DNA from: Clostridiaceae bacterium M8S5
GTDB lineage: Bacteria > Bacillota > Clostridia > Tissierellales > MCWD3
Direction: 5' to 3'
Assembly: GCA_029227815.1 (NCBI GenBank)
Contig: CP118523.1
Coordinates: 2,976,001 to 3,040,000 of the forward strand
DNA: 64,000 nucleotides
Made by a program: the position numbers and the translations under genes. Of this stretch, positions 45,943 through 55,790 are shown piece after piece. Within the stretch, counting starts at the first letter, position 1, and each line of letters opens with the position of its first letter. The notes under the pieces are model-generated. The model had not been told where the DNA came from. It did not search any database and saw only the letters and a list, made by a program, of their open reading frames with translations.

Positions 45943-47241
45943 TTGAAACAAAGATTCACTATAATTTTTGCTGTAATACTTTTTATGCTTTTGTTTAATT
46001 TTTCTTATGCTCAGACTCCATGGATATCCGCCAAATCTGCTGTGCTCATTGATGCTGATACTGGCACAATACTAGCGCAAAAAAACATGGATACCCAAAT
46101 ATATCCTGCTAGTACTACTAAGATATTAACAGGTATACTCGCTATAGAAAAATGCAAATTAGACGAACTTGTAACCGTTGATGAAAAAACACCTTATGAA
46201 ATCAAAGGTCAGCAAATATACTTAATGGCTGATGAAGTTATAACTATGAAAGATTTATTGAATGCTTTGCTAATCCAGTCAGCTAATGATGCTGCATTAG
46301 TTATAGCAAAGGAAATATCTGATAGTCAGGAAAAATTTGCAAAATTAATGAACGAAAAAGCTAAGGAAATAGGCGCTAAAAACACCAATTTTGTAACACC
46401 AAATGGGCTCCACAACGATAAGCATGTCACTACTGCATATGATATGGCAATGATAGCTAGATATGCTATGAAAAATCAAACCTTTAGAAGCATAGTTAGT
46501 AATTATACGTATACTATTAATCCTACTAACAAACAGCCTAAACCTAGATACCTTAAATCTAAAAATAAACTGCTCTATGGAGTAGGAAGTGGCAACAAAA
46601 TAACCTATGATGGTATAACTACAGATATAAAGTATATTGGCGCTACTGGAATTAAAACTGGATATACTCCTGAGGCTTCTAACTGTATAGTTGCTTCTGC
46701 CTCAAGAAATGGTCAAAATTTAATAGTTGCTATTTTTTACGATCAAAGTAATGAATTATTTATAGATGCACATAAGTTATTTAATTACGGTTTTAAAAAT
46801 TTTACTAATAAAAAAATTTCTAGCAAAAATGAGTTTATTAAAAATGTACCTATTGAGCATGGAAGCATGCCCTTTGTAACAGCTATAATAGGTAAAAACG
46901 TAACTGCATGTGTACCTGTTAATAGTTCATCTAAAATAGAACGTAAGATAACAATCAATAATGATTTATCTGTACCAATAGCGAAAGATCAGGTTATAGG
47001 TAAAGTTGAATATTTGGTGGATAACAAATCTTTTGCAACTGCAAATGTTGTTGCCGCTGAACCTGTTCACAGGAAAGCTATGTACAGCGTTGTTAATAGT
47101 ACTGAAAAAGGCTTTTTATGGCTATTTACTAAATGGTGGTTTTGGCTAATCGTGCTATTTATACTATGGAGAATTTATATATATAAACGTAGAAAAAGGA
47201 AAAGGAAATTTAGAAGTAAGTATAAGGTATATACCAAATAA
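45943..47241 (+). CDS. D-alanyl-D-alanine carboxypeptidase (DacF/PBP5 type)
   Basis: TTG 45943 (MKQRFTIIFAVILFMLL) is the likely start behind AAGAGGTGA; the GTG at 45934 is part of the RBS. 432 aa with a signal peptide. The S11 catalytic motifs are intact: STTK (YPASTTKILTG), SAN (SANDAALVIAKE) and KTG (GIKTGYTPEASN). A PBP5-type beta domain and a C-terminal membrane segment (GFLWLFTKWWFWLIVLFILW) with a Lys/Arg tail follow. It trims peptidoglycan stem peptides outside the membrane. Confidence 0.93.
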   Translation: MKQRFTIIFAVILFMLLFNFSYAQTPWISAKSAVLIDADTGTILAQKNMDTQIYPASTTKILTGILAIEKCKLDELVTVDEKTPYEIKGQQIYLMADEVITMKDLLNALLIQSANDAALVIAKEISDSQEKFAKLMNEKAKEIGAKNTNFVTPNGLHNDKHVTTAYDMAMIARYAMKNQTFRSIVSNYTYTINPTNKQPKPRYLKSKNKLLYGVGSGNKITYDGITTDIKYIGATGIKTGYTPEASNCIVASASRNGQNLIVAIFYDQSNELFIDAHKLFNYGFKNFTNKKISSKNEFIKNVPIEHGSMPFVTAIIGKNVTACVPVNSSSKIERKITINNDLSVPIAKDQVIGKVEYLVDNKSFATANVVAAEPVHRKAMYSVVNSTEKGFLWLFTKWWFWLIVLFILWRIYIYKRRKRKRKFRSKYKVYTK

Positions 47242-47280
47242 TATATACCAAGCAATTATATATATGCAAAGGATGAAAGA

Positions 47281-47307
47281 GGAGTGTACTATAGTACATT
47301 CCTTTTT
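47281..47307 (+). terminator. Terminator of the carboxypeptidase gene
   Basis: GGAGTGTAC / GTACATTCC stem (one G-T pair) then TTTTT. Confidence 0.75.
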
Positions 47308-47552
47308 AATTATTTAACTGGCAATTTTTTTAAAATTTTGTGTTCCATATAATTATTTTTTTGTATATTATTGAATTTTATTCTTGTATATGGTATATTG
47401 ATAGTACAGTATAACATTGGAATGCAAAAATATAGACCTAGTTATTCAAATTATCTTAATTGTGGCTTATTATTGACAAAATATATCTTTTACAAAAGAA
47501 TTAAAACTGTACTTATAAATGAAATCAAAAAGTTATAAGGAGGTGGAAAATA
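47308..47552 (+). promoter_or_regulatory. Intergenic with promoter of the small peptide gene
   Basis: TTGACA (47473-47478), 17 bp, a weak -10 AAGAAT (47496-47501), then TAAGGAGGTGG (47536-47546). Nothing else is recognisable in this stretch. Confidence 0.5.
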
Positions 47553-47669
47553 ATGAAATTCTCATTAACAAAACTTTATAAAAATCCATTGTTTTCAGTT
47601 TTTGCACTAGCAATTATTTCTTCTAGTAAATATATATCTCTACTTATTGATTTCCCAACAAGTCATTAG
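47553..47669 (+). CDS. Small hydrophobic peptide, 38 aa, unknown
   Basis: A 38-codon gene with an excellent RBS (AAGGAGGTGG, 6 nt before ATG), an upstream -35 box and a strong terminator 33 bp after the stop. The peptide has a basic start (MKFSLTKLYKN), a hydrophobic middle (PLFSVFALAIISSSKYISLL) and the tail IDFPTSH. Length and polarity recall AgrD-type autoinducer precursors or small toxins. There is no Cys, no QPE-like tail motif and no agrB/agrC neighbour, so I do not assign it. Confidence 0.6.
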   Translation: MKFSLTKLYKNPLFSVFALAIISSSKYISLLIDFPTSH

Positions 47670-47698
47670 CATGGACAAACTATTTTAATTTATACTAC

Positions 47699-47743
47699 AA
47701 AAAAAGGGCTGTTGCACTAAGTTTAGTGCAACAGCCCTTTTAA
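47699..47743. terminator. Strong bidirectional terminator
   Basis: An 18-bp perfect stem, AAAGGGCTGTTGCACTAA (47703-47720) with its complement (47723-47740). It ends the small peptide gene (+) and ridA (-). Confidence 0.92.
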
Positions 47744-47760
47744 AGTATATTATATCTAGT

Positions 47761-48138
47761 TTATTCAACTACCGCTATAGCTTCTATTTCTACATTACCG
47801 CCTAATGGCAATTTAGCTACTTGTACGCATGATCTAGCTGGCTTATGATCTCCAAAGTATTTTGCATATACTTCATTTATCTCTCCAAATTGATTCATGT
47901 CTTGAATAAATACTGTTGTTTTCACAACGTTCTCTAATTTGCTTCCTGCTTCCTCTAATACTGCTTTTAGGTTATCTAATGCTTTTGCAGCCTCTAATTT
48001 TATATTATCTTGAACCAATTTTCCTGTCTCTGTGTCTATAGCTAATTGTCCTGATGTATATACCATATTTCCTAATTTCATCGCTTGTGAATAAGGTCCT
48101 ACTGCCTTTGGTGCTTTCTCTGTGTAAATACTGTTCAT
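47761..48138 (-). CDS. RidA family enamine/imine deaminase
   Basis: The 125-aa protein opens with SIYTEKAPKAVGPYSQAMKLG and VYTSGQLAID, and ends PARSCVQVAKLPLGGNVEIEAIAV. The Arg (in PARSC) and Glu (in EIEAIAV) of the RidA active site are present. It hydrolyses reactive enamines such as 2-aminoacrylate in the cytoplasm. RBS AGGAGG; monocistronic. Confidence 0.92.
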   Translation of the reverse strand: MNSIYTEKAPKAVGPYSQAMKLGNMVYTSGQLAIDTETGKLVQDNIKLEAAKALDNLKAVLEEAGSKLENVVKTTVFIQDMNQFGEINEVYAKYFGDHKPARSCVQVAKLPLGGNVEIEAIAVVE

Positions 48139-48270
48139 TTTATGTAACCTCCTGTTTATTATTCTTTATATCAATATATAGTATACCACTTCCTATGGAT
48201 AAAGCAAGCATATTTAAACATTTTAATGTATATATTTTATCTATTATAGAAATTGCATTATTATAAGCTG

Positions 48271-48301
48271 AAAAAGGAGACATCTAGTTAGATGTCTCCT
48301 T
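48271..48301 (-). terminator. Terminator after the YheO-type regulator
   Basis: AGGAGACATCTA / TAGATGTCTCCT perfect stem, followed by TTTTTC on the minus strand. Confidence 0.8.
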
Positions 48302-48328
48302 AATGTAGCAATGTGATAATTAAACTCC

Positions 48329-48979
48329 TTAATAATTTTCTGACCTTATCTCATCCAAGTAATTATAAACTGTAAATCTTGATACGCACAGTACTTCTGC
48401 AACGTATTCAACTGCTCCTTTTATAAGAAATGTTCCTTTTTCATCTAACTGCTTTACTATATTGACCTTTTCTTCTTTATTAAGATATGCTATAGGCTTT
48501 CCTTGACTACCTAACACCTTGTCTACTAATGTATATAGTATATCATTTATGTTATTACTATAAGTCTCTTCTTCTCTTTCTATACTATCTTCAAGAGTCT
48601 CAACCATTTCATTTATAACTTTCTTTGCTACTACAAATTCTGTTATATCATAGTTTATACACATACATCCTATCACTTTATCTTTTTCATCTTTAATAAA
48701 AATAGTTGAAGATTTGAGTGTTCTTCCATCTGAGGTAACTGTTTTATATTTTATTAAATCAGTCTCATATTCTTTATTTCTAACAGCTTTTAATCCTCTT
48801 TCTGTTAATGGACTTCCTATATCCCTCCCTGTAACATGTCCATTTACTATAGCTACTACAGATTTCTGAGGATTACTCAAATCTTGTAATACTACTTCAC
48901 AGTTACGTCCAAAAGTCTTTGCTATACCTTGAATTATAGGAATCATATTTTTTAATACAGGATGGATATTTTTACTCAT
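48329..48979 (-). CDS. YheO-like PAS/HTH transcriptional regulator
   Basis: The 216-aa protein has a YheO-type PAS domain (IIQGIAKTFGRNCEVVLQDL; SVVAIVNGHVTGRDIGSPLT; KVIGCMCINYDIT) and a C-terminal helix-turn-helix (VEYVAEVLCVSRFTVYNYLDEI). Regulators of this group often adjoin RidA and amino-acid catabolic genes, and ridA does lie downstream here, although with a terminator between. The ligand is unknown. Confidence 0.85.
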   Translation of the reverse strand: MSKNIHPVLKNMIPIIQGIAKTFGRNCEVVLQDLSNPQKSVVAIVNGHVTGRDIGSPLTERGLKAVRNKEYETDLIKYKTVTSDGRTLKSSTIFIKDEKDKVIGCMCINYDITEFVVAKKVINEMVETLEDSIEREEETYSNNINDILYTLVDKVLGSQGKPIAYLNKEEKVNIVKQLDEKGTFLIKGAVEYVAEVLCVSRFTVYNYLDEIRSENY

Positions 48980-48993
48980 ACGTTATCACCTCA

Positions 48994-51459
48994 TTATTTA
49001 ACTACAATGTTTACTAATTTTTTAGGAATTACTATGACTTTAACTATATTCTTACCTTCTGTAAACTTGGCTATCTTTTCACTTTGTAGAGCTATTTTTT
49101 CAAGTTCATCTTTTTCTATACTACTTGGAACTTCTATCTTATCTCTTACTTTCCCATTTACTTGAAGAACTACATTGACTGTGTCTTTGACTATAGCACT
49201 CTCATCATATTCAAGCCATTTTTGTTCATGTATGCTCTCATCATTCCCTATCCTATGCCATAGTTCTTCTGTAATAAATGGTGTAAATGGTGCCAATGTA
49301 ATTAATATAGCATCTATTGCATGCGATAGCAAGATATTTCTTACTTCTTCATTGTTTTCTTTTTCTTTGTATTTATATGTCTCATTGACAAGTGTCATTA
49401 TACTACTTATTGCTGTATTGAAACTGAATCTTTCCCCTATATCAATAGTTACTTTCTTAATCACACTATTAATAGTATATCTCATATCTTTATCTATACT
49501 ATCTAGTTTTGACATATCTAATTCTCTGTTCTTAGTATATCTACTTTCCATTTCTTCTACCAATCTATAGACTCTATTTAAAAATCTATAACAACCTTCT
49601 ACCCCTTGATCACTCCATTCTAAATCTCTTACAGGAGGTGCTGCAAATTGTACAAATAACCTGGCTGTATCTACTCCATAGTTTGCTATTATTTCTTTTG
49701 GACTAACATCGTTGCCTTTTGATTTGGACATCTTAGCACCATCTTTTAGTACCATACCTTGTGTTAATAGATTCTCAACAGGCTCATCAACTGGAGATAT
49801 ACCTATGTCATACATAAATTTAGTAAAGAATCGAGCATATAGTAAATGTAATATCGCGTGCTCTACTCCTCCAATATATTGATCTACTTTCATCCAGTAT
49901 TTTGCTTTCTCTTTGTCAAAGATTTCTTTATTGTTATTTGCATCTGTATATCTTAGAAAATACCATGATGAATCTACGAATGTATCCATAGTATCACTTT
50001 CTCTTTTTGCTGGCTTGCCACACTTAGGACATGTAGTATTTATAAACTCACTACAGCTCTCAAGTGGCGAACCTCCTTTTCCAGTAAAATCAACTGTCTT
50101 TGGATGAAGCACTGGCAGATCTTTTTCTGGAACTGGTACTACTCCACAATCTTCACAGTATATCATCGGTATTGGAGTCCCCCAGAATCTCTGTCTAGAT
50201 ATTAGCCAATCTCTAAGTCTAAAGTTAATAGTTTTTTCTCCTATTCCTTGTTCTTGTAGCCTGTCTATTATCTGTTTTTTTGCATTACTTGCTTTCATTC
50301 CATTATAATCACCAGAGTTAACCATTACTCCGTCACCTGTATAGGCCTCTTCTAATTCTCTGTTGTCATCAGATGATATAACTCTCGTTATTTCTATACC
50401 ATATTTTTTAGCAAATTCAAAATCTCTTTGATCATGTGCTGGAACAGCCATAACAGCTCCTGTCCCGTAATCTATCAATACATAATTTGCTATATATATT
50501 GGTATCTGTTTATTTGTTAATGGATTAATTGCATATCTTCCAATAAATATACCTTCTTTTGGAGCTTCTGTTGATGTTCTGTCTATCTCTGATAGATGAT
50601 TCATTTTCTCTCTAAAAGCATTTACTTCATCTTCCTGCTCTAATCCTGCTACTAATTCTTTTACGTATGGGTGTTCTGGCGCGAGTACCATATACGTAGC
50701 TCCAAAGATTGTATCTGGTCTAGTTGTAAATACCTTTAAAGCTTTATCTGAATCTGCTATCTTGAACTGAACGTGCGCTCCTTCACTTCTTCCTATCCAG
50801 TTCTTTTGCATTACTTTAACTTTATCTGGCCAACCATCTAACTTATCTATATCATCTAGTAGTCTTTGTGCATAATCTGTTATTTTAAAATACCACTGAT
50901 CTAGTTCTTTTTTAGTTACTGATGAATCACATCTCTCACAAAGCCCATTAACTACTTGCTCATTAGCTAATACAGTCTCACATGATGGACACCAGTTTAC
51001 TGCATAATTCTTTTTATATGCGAGTCCTTTTTCATAGAATTTTAAAAATAACCATTGTGTCCACTTATAATAATCTTGATGACAAGTTGATACCTCTCTG
51101 TCCCAGTCATAAGATAATCCTATCTCTTTGAATTGATTCTTCATCTCTTTGATATTCTCATTTGTCCATTTATCAGGATGCACCCCATGCTTTATTGCTG
51201 CATTCTCAGCAGGTAGCCCAAATGCATCAAATCCCATTGGATGCAGTACATTAAACCCTCTCATCTTTTTGAATCTTGCAACTACATCTCCCATAGAATA
51301 GTTTCTAACATGTCCCATGTGAAGTTTTCCTGAAGGATATGGAAACATCTCAAGCTGATAGAACTTTTCTTTTGAACTATCTTCTTTAGTTTTAAATGTA
51401 TTGTTTTCATCCCAAACTTTGGTCCAATATTTTTCGATTTTACTAAAATTATAAGGCAA
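48994..51459 (-). CDS. leuS: Leucyl-tRNA synthetase
   Basis: TTG 51459 ([16 protein letters not shown]) is the likely start, 5 nt after AGGAGGGG; 821 aa. HIGH-type motif [20 protein letters not shown], a zinc-like CPSC/CERC region, CP1 editing domain ([26 protein letters not shown]), KMSKS loop (KMSKSKGND) and C-terminal anticodon domain. It charges tRNA-Leu. It is preceded by a Leu T-box, so expression should rise when tRNA-Leu is uncharged. Confidence 0.97.
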   Translation of the reverse strand: MPYNFSKIEKYWTKVWDENNTFKTKEDSSKEKFYQLEMFPYPSGKLHMGHVRNYSMGDVVARFKKMRGFNVLHPMGFDAFGLPAENAAIKHGVHPDKWTNENIKEMKNQFKEIGLSYDWDREVSTCHQDYYKWTQWLFLKFYEKGLAYKKNYAVNWCPSCETVLANEQVVNGLCERCDSSVTKKELDQWYFKITDYAQRLLDDIDKLDGWPDKVKVMQKNWIGRSEGAHVQFKIADSDKALKVFTTRPDTIFGATYMVLAPEHPYVKELVAGLEQEDEVNAFREKMNHLSEIDRTSTEAPKEGIFIGRYAINPLTNKQIPIYIANYVLIDYGTGAVMAVPAHDQRDFEFAKKYGIEITRVISSDDNRELEEAYTGDGVMVNSGDYNGMKASNAKKQIIDRLQEQGIGEKTINFRLRDWLISRQRFWGTPIPMIYCEDCGVVPVPEKDLPVLHPKTVDFTGKGGSPLESCSEFINTTCPKCGKPAKRESDTMDTFVDSSWYFLRYTDANNNKEIFDKEKAKYWMKVDQYIGGVEHAILHLLYARFFTKFMYDIGISPVDEPVENLLTQGMVLKDGAKMSKSKGNDVSPKEIIANYGVDTARLFVQFAAPPVRDLEWSDQGVEGCYRFLNRVYRLVEEMESRYTKNRELDMSKLDSIDKDMRYTINSVIKKVTIDIGERFSFNTAISSIMTLVNETYKYKEKENNEEVRNILLSHAIDAILITLAPFTPFITEELWHRIGNDESIHEQKWLEYDESAIVKDTVNVVLQVNGKVRDKIEVPSSIEKDELEKIALQSEKIAKFTEGKNIVKVIVIPKKLVNIVVK

Positions 51460-51484
51460 ACTAACCCCTCCTAGAATTTTGTAC

Positions 51485-51745
51485 ATAAATAAAACTTCTC
51501 ATCCCTCTAATCTGTAGGGACGAGAAGTATTTTCCCGCGGTACCACCCTTATTAGCCATATGGCTCTCTTAGGTAGTCTTGTAATGGTGACTAACCATCT
51601 GTATCTAAATTATTAAAGCAAGTTCAGAAATTTATAATACCAGTTCACACCAACCACCGACTCTCTAAAATTATAAATATCCTAATACTCTTTAACGATA
51701 CAGATTATATCCTTTATCTTTATATCATCTTTATAATAAATTTAT
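51485..51745 (-). promoter_or_regulatory. T-box riboswitch (Leu specifier CUU) of leuS
   Basis: The conserved T-box AAGGGTGGTACCGCGG lies at ~51551-51536 on the minus strand. It is followed by a terminator (ACTTCTCGTCCCT / AGGGATGAGAAGT and T-run, ~51525-51489) that competes with the antiterminator. Upstream Stem I carries GAA-CTT-GC with the specifier CTT at 51622-51620, a leucine codon matching the gene. Uncharged tRNA-Leu would allow read-through. Confidence 0.93.
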
Positions 51746-51764
51746 TAAAAATATTATACAGATT

Positions 51765-52115
51765 TTATATCATATTGTCAACATCTAAATTAACTGCATC
51801 TACCCATAGTCTATCTAAGTTATAAAAATCTCTATCTTCTTTATGGAATATATGAACTATTATATCTCCTAAATCCATTAATATCCATCTTCCATTTCTG
51901 TAGCCTTCTAAATTTATATCTATATTTTTATCTTTTACTTCTTTTTCTATTTCATCTGCAACTGACTGTACTTGTCTTTCGTTATTAGCACTACAAATTA
52001 CAAAATAATCAGCTATTGAGCTTAAACCAGTAATGTCTAATACCTTTACATCAAAAGCCTTTTTCTCATGAACAGCTTCAAGCACGTCAGATAATAAGTG
52101 TTTAACATCCGTCAC
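51765..52115 (-). CDS. rsfS: Ribosomal silencing factor RsfS
   Basis: 116 aa, GTG start behind AGGAGGTCG. Blocks KKAFDVKVLDITGLSSIADYFVICSANNERQVQSVADEI and WILMDLGDIIVHIFHKEDRDFYNLDRLW are diagnostic. RsfS binds L14 and blocks subunit joining in starvation. It lies downstream of yqeK and nadD, the usual order. Confidence 0.95.
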   Translation of the reverse strand: MTDVKHLLSDVLEAVHEKKAFDVKVLDITGLSSIADYFVICSANNERQVQSVADEIEKEVKDKNIDINLEGYRNGRWILMDLGDIIVHIFHKEDRDFYNLDRLWVDAVNLDVDNMI

Positions 52116-52146
52116 AAAACGACCTCCTAATTATTTATATAGTACA

Positions 52147-52731
52147 TTAATACTGTAAATCAATGTTTTTTGTGAGAAAATAATTTCTCGCACGGGCAGT
52201 TCTAATATCTAGATATCTATTATTATTAATTATATGCAAGATATTATTAGTTAGTGATTTCAACATTGCAATATCCAAATCTTCATAGCACAGTTCTCTA
52301 ATTTCTTTAACTCCTTCAAATACGCGATTGGGTTCAATATAATCTGCTAAGAATATTATTTTTTCTAAGTTACTCATATTCTCTCTACCAGTAGTGTGGT
52401 ATTTTATAGCATTTAGTATGTCCTCATCGTCAATACCATATTTATGCTTAGCTAAATATGCTCCTAGATTAGCATGTAACAACTCTTTGGAATTTTCAAA
52501 ACTATTACTACTTAATATATTATATTGTTTTGATTTTTGTAATAGTAATTTTTCGTCTATATATCTTCCACAATCATGCAACAATCCAGCTACCAGAGCT
52601 TTTTGTTCATTAACTCCATATGCCCCAGCCATTTTCTTAGCAGTTTCCATCACTCTAACACAATGCTCATATCGTTTTTTTCCTATGTCTTTTATTAATG
52701 TTTCTTTATATTTATCTATAAGTTCATACAA
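52147..52731 (-). CDS. yqeK: YqeK-type HD-domain bis(nucleosyl)tetraphosphatase
   Basis: The 194-aa protein has the HD metal site YEHCVRVMETAKK, LLHDCGRYID, LHANLGAYLAK and IKYHTTGRENMSNLEKIIFLADYIEP. YqeK proteins cleave Ap4A symmetrically. It is tightly linked to nadD upstream (5 bp) and rsfS downstream. Confidence 0.93.
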   Translation of the reverse strand: MYELIDKYKETLIKDIGKKRYEHCVRVMETAKKMAGAYGVNEQKALVAGLLHDCGRYIDEKLLLQKSKQYNILSSNSFENSKELLHANLGAYLAKHKYGIDDEDILNAIKYHTTGRENMSNLEKIIFLADYIEPNRVFEGVKEIRELCYEDLDIAMLKSLTNNILHIINNNRYLDIRTARARNYFLTKNIDLQY

Positions 52732-52736
52732 CTATT

Positions 52737-53348
52737 TCAACTCCCATCTACATATAGCCCATTCCTGTATATATAATTTCTAACCTCTTCTGGTATTGTA
52801 TATCTAATGCTATGGAAGTTTTTTACTCTTTCTCGTATGTCACTAGAGGATATTTGCAGTGATTTAGCCTTTAAATTAATAATTTTTATACCGTTTTCTT
52901 TTTCTAATTTGTCTACTTCCTGTTTTACTTTATCATCATCAAAACCCGGTCTGCTTACGACTACAAATTTACACATTTTAAATAGTTCGCTTATATTTCT
53001 CCATGTTCTCAACTGTAATAACGTATCTGCACCAATTATAAAATATAGATTTTCTATATCACTTCTATCTCTTATAAATCTTTTTATTGTATTAACTGTA
53101 TAATTGACTTCATTGTTTTTTTGTTCTAAATCAGATGCTTCAAAGCATGGATTTGAAGCTATCGCTAACATCGTCATCTCATACCTATGCCTTTTACTAC
53201 TAACACTTTTATCTTTTTTATGTGGTGATCTACCAGTAGGTATAAATACTATTTTATCTAGCTGAAGTTTTGTTCTTACTTCCTCTGCAATAAAAAGATG
53301 ACCATAGTGTATCGGATCAAATGTACCACCAAAGATTGCAAAATTCAA
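52737..53348 (-). CDS. nadD: Nicotinate-nucleotide adenylyltransferase
   Basis: 203 aa, TTG start at 53348 behind GAGGTGAT. Nucleotidyltransferase motifs FGGTFDPIHYGHLFIAEEV and SSSDIRERV, with IPTGRSPHKK typical of NadD. It makes deamido-NAD+ in NAD synthesis. Confidence 0.95.
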   Translation of the reverse strand: MNFAIFGGTFDPIHYGHLFIAEEVRTKLQLDKIVFIPTGRSPHKKDKSVSSKRHRYEMTMLAIASNPCFEASDLEQKNNEVNYTVNTIKRFIRDRSDIENLYFIIGADTLLQLRTWRNISELFKMCKFVVVSRPGFDDDKVKQEVDKLEKENGIKIINLKAKSLQISSSDIRERVKNFHSIRYTIPEEVRNYIYRNGLYVDGS

Positions 53349-53483
53349 AAAATCACCTCTTATTGGTTGTATTTACCTTACTATTATAACTGAATCATCT
53401 ACATAAAATCAACTACTATGCTCTTTAAGTATTTAAAAACAACTGGTTATCTATTATAAGCCTTGTGAGATAATCTTTAGATG

Positions 53484-53678
53484 TTATTCCTTACTATTAT
53501 TTATATAGTCTATTATTTTTTTAATTTCTTTTTTGTTTGAGCATGTTAATTCGTCGCTCATTTCTTCTTCAAAGTGCTTAAAAAACGCTTTTAAATTCCC
53601 TTTGTCATGATCGTATCTTATACATTTGTATCCTTTATCAACCAACTCTTTGACTTTGCCTAATTTTTGATCTTTCAT
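53484..53678 (-). CDS. Small conserved-looking cytoplasmic protein, unknown
   Basis: A 64-aa charged protein (MKDQKLGKVKELVDKGYKC...IIDYINNSKE) with AGGAGGG 8 nt before ATG 53678. No membrane segment and no motif I recognise; two Cys (res ~19 and 46). It sits between yhbY and nadD in the core block. Good RBS and position argue that it is real. Confidence 0.65.
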   Translation of the reverse strand: MKDQKLGKVKELVDKGYKCIRYDHDKGNLKAFFKHFEEEMSDELTCSNKKEIKKIIDYINNSKE

Positions 53679-53757
53679 ACAACTTTCCCTCCTAATAATA
53701 TTACTAATATCATTACTTAATAGGGGCAGTTTTATGCAAACTCAACATAAAATTTGG

Positions 53758-54054
53758 TTACTTTCTAGGTAGCTCTATTCTTTTATTATCTTCCGATTCT
53801 CTGTATATTACAAATTTGCTACCTATACTCTGTACAAACTCTGCATTTGATCTTTTTGCTACTTCATTAGCTGCTTCTTTAGTATCTAAAAAGCTGTTAT
53901 TTAGTACTTTTACTTTAATTAACTCTCTTGCCTCTAGTGCATCCTCTATCTGATCAATAAAAGAATCTGTTATACCATTTTTACCCAATTGAAATATAGG
54001 TTCTATACTGTTTGCTAACTTTTTAAGATAGCTTCTTTGTTTACTAGTTATCAC
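53758..54054 (-). CDS. yhbY: YhbY-type ribosome assembly RNA-binding protein
   Basis: GTG 54054 (MITSKQRSYLKKLANS) is the start, behind AGGAGGA; 98 aa. CRS1-YhbY fold: LGKNGITDSFIDQIEDALEARELIKVKVL and IGSKFVIYRES. It associates with the pre-50S subunit. Located 22 bp after obgE, another ribosome assembly gene. Confidence 0.93.
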   Translation of the reverse strand: MITSKQRSYLKKLANSIEPIFQLGKNGITDSFIDQIEDALEARELIKVKVLNNSFLDTKEAANEVAKRSNAEFVQSIGSKFVIYRESEDNKRIELPRK

Positions 54055-54076
54055 TTTTATTCCTCCTGTTCTAATG

Positions 54077-55351
54077 TTAGAAAAAGAACTCAAATTCATA
54101 TCCACATATCTCAACTATATCTTCTTCTTGTACTCCTAGTTTTTCAAGTTCCTCAACTATACCTTTATCTCTAAATCTCTTTTGGAAATACCTAGTTGAA
54201 TCAACATCATCAAAATTTGTTGAGTTCATTAATTTTTCTACAAAATCCCCTTCAACTATGTATCTGTCTCCTTCTTTTCTAACTGTATAACCATCATCAT
54301 CAGATCTAACCTCTTTAATATCTTCTTCTACAATTATGAGAGGCTCTAATTTTGGTGAATTTTCTAATTCATTCCAAATTTGAAATTTAAGCTCATTTAC
54401 TCCACTTCTAGTAGCCGCTGAAAGCTTCATTACTTTATAACCTTTTGGCTCTAGCTCTTCTTTCAGCATATCATATCCTTCCTCTGCATCAGGTAAATCC
54501 ATCTTATTAGCTACTACTATCTGTGGACGCTCTAATAATAATGGGTTGTATTTTTGTAGCTCTTCGTTTATTTTATAAAAATCATCTACTGGGTCTCTTC
54601 CTTCATGTCCTGAAGCATCTATCATATGAACTAGTACTTTTGTTCTCTCTATATGCCTTAAGAATTCATGTCCTAGCCCTATTCCCTCATGTGCACCTTC
54701 TATTAATCCAGGGATGTCGGCTACAACAAAACTTTTATTTTCACCTATTCTCACAAAGCCTAGATTTGGTTTTAATGTCGTAAAGTGATAATTCGCTATT
54801 TTAGGCTTTGCATCAGATATAGTAGATAGTATTGTTGATTTACCTACATTAGGGAATCCTATTAATCCAACCTCTGCTAATAATTTCAGCTCTAATATTA
54901 TATGTCTTTCTTGCCCTTTTGAGCCACCTTCTGCAAAGTTAGGAGCTTGTCTTGTAGCTGTGGCAAATTTACAGTTTCCTTTTCCACCTCTACCACCTTT
55001 TGCCACTACAAATGTCTGTCCATTTTCTGTCATATCGGCAATCACTCTATCTGAATTTTCATCTTTAATTATTGTTCCTGGCGGTATTTTTATAATTAAA
55101 TCTTGACCTTTCTTTCCATACTGATATTTAGAACGCCCATCTTCACCATTTTGCGCTTGGTACTTTTTTTTGTACCTAAAATCCATCAACGTTCTTAAAC
55201 CTTCATCAACTTCTAGGATTACGTTACCCCCGTATCCTCCATCTCCTCCTGCTGGTCCGCCTGAAGGTTCGTATTTTTCTCTACGCCATGCCACTGCTCC
55301 ATGACCACCATTGCCAGCTTTTACAAATATTTTCGCTTTATCTATAAACAT
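54077..55351 (-). CDS. obgE: GTPase Obg
   Basis: Start at ATG 55351 (MFIDKAKIFVKAGNGGHGAV), spaced from AAGG better than ATG 55360; 424 aa. Glycine-rich Obg fold, G1 GFPNVGKST, G3 DIPGLIEGAHEGIGLGHEFL, G4 NKMD, and a C-terminal OCT domain (RYFQKRFRDKGIVEELEKLG). It links 50S assembly with the stress state. Confidence 0.96.
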   Translation of the reverse strand: MFIDKAKIFVKAGNGGHGAVAWRREKYEPSGGPAGGDGGYGGNVILEVDEGLRTLMDFRYKKKYQAQNGEDGRSKYQYGKKGQDLIIKIPPGTIIKDENSDRVIADMTENGQTFVVAKGGRGGKGNCKFATATRQAPNFAEGGSKGQERHIILELKLLAEVGLIGFPNVGKSTILSTISDAKPKIANYHFTTLKPNLGFVRIGENKSFVVADIPGLIEGAHEGIGLGHEFLRHIERTKVLVHMIDASGHEGRDPVDDFYKINEELQKYNPLLLERPQIVVANKMDLPDAEEGYDMLKEELEPKGYKVMKLSAATRSGVNELKFQIWNELENSPKLEPLIIVEEDIKEVRSDDDGYTVRKEGDRYIVEGDFVEKLMNSTNFDDVDSTRYFQKRFRDKGIVEELEKLGVQEEDIVEICGYEFEFFF

Positions 55352-55452
55352 CTTTACCATCCTTGCCTAGTTTTTTGGCTGTTTATTTTTATTTTTATTA
55401 TACCATTAGTATGCCTTGATAGTATAAATATATTAAGTACTTTTTCCTATTT

Positions 55453-55484
55453 AAAAACAGCCTCTTTTTGGAGGCTGTTTTTTA
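55453..55484 (-). terminator. Terminator of the rplU-prp-rpmA operon
   Basis: AAAAACAGCCTC / GAGGCTGTTTTTT perfect stem 10 bp after rpmA, with a T-run. Confidence 0.9.
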
Positions 55485-55493
55485 TATACTATT

Positions 55494-55787
55494 TTACGCT
55501 TGTACTGCTTCTCTAGAGTATACACTAACTTGCTTTCTGTTTTTGCCTTTTCTCTCAAACTTAACTATGCCATCAACAATTGCAAATAATGTATCATCTC
55601 CACCTCTTTTTACGTTGTTTCCTGGATGGATCTTTGTTCCTCTTTGTCTAACTAAAATATTACCAGCTAATACAAATTGACCGTCAGCTCTCTTTACACC
55701 AAGTCTCTTGGATTCACTGTCACGACCATTTTTAGAGCTACCAACACCTTTTTTATGTGCAAATAATTGTAAATTCACTCTTATCAT
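55494..55787 (-). CDS. rpmA: 50S ribosomal protein L27 with Prp-cleaved N-terminus
   Basis: 97 aa. After [18 protein letters not shown] comes the canonical L27 core ([25 protein letters not shown]). The [10 protein letters not shown] junction is the cleavage site used by Prp in Firmicutes; the mature N-terminus then reaches the peptidyl-transferase centre. The prp gene is immediately upstream. Confidence 0.97.
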   Translation of the reverse strand: MIRVNLQLFAHKKGVGSSKNGRDSESKRLGVKRADGQFVLAGNILVRQRGTKIHPGNNVKRGGDDTLFAIVDGIVKFERKGKNRKQVSVYSREAVQA

Positions 55788-55790
55788 TCT

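Noticed and set aside
47553..47669. AgrD-type autoinducer precursor
   Set aside because: Size fits, but there is no Cys, no conserved acidic tail motif and no agrB/agrC gene nearby.
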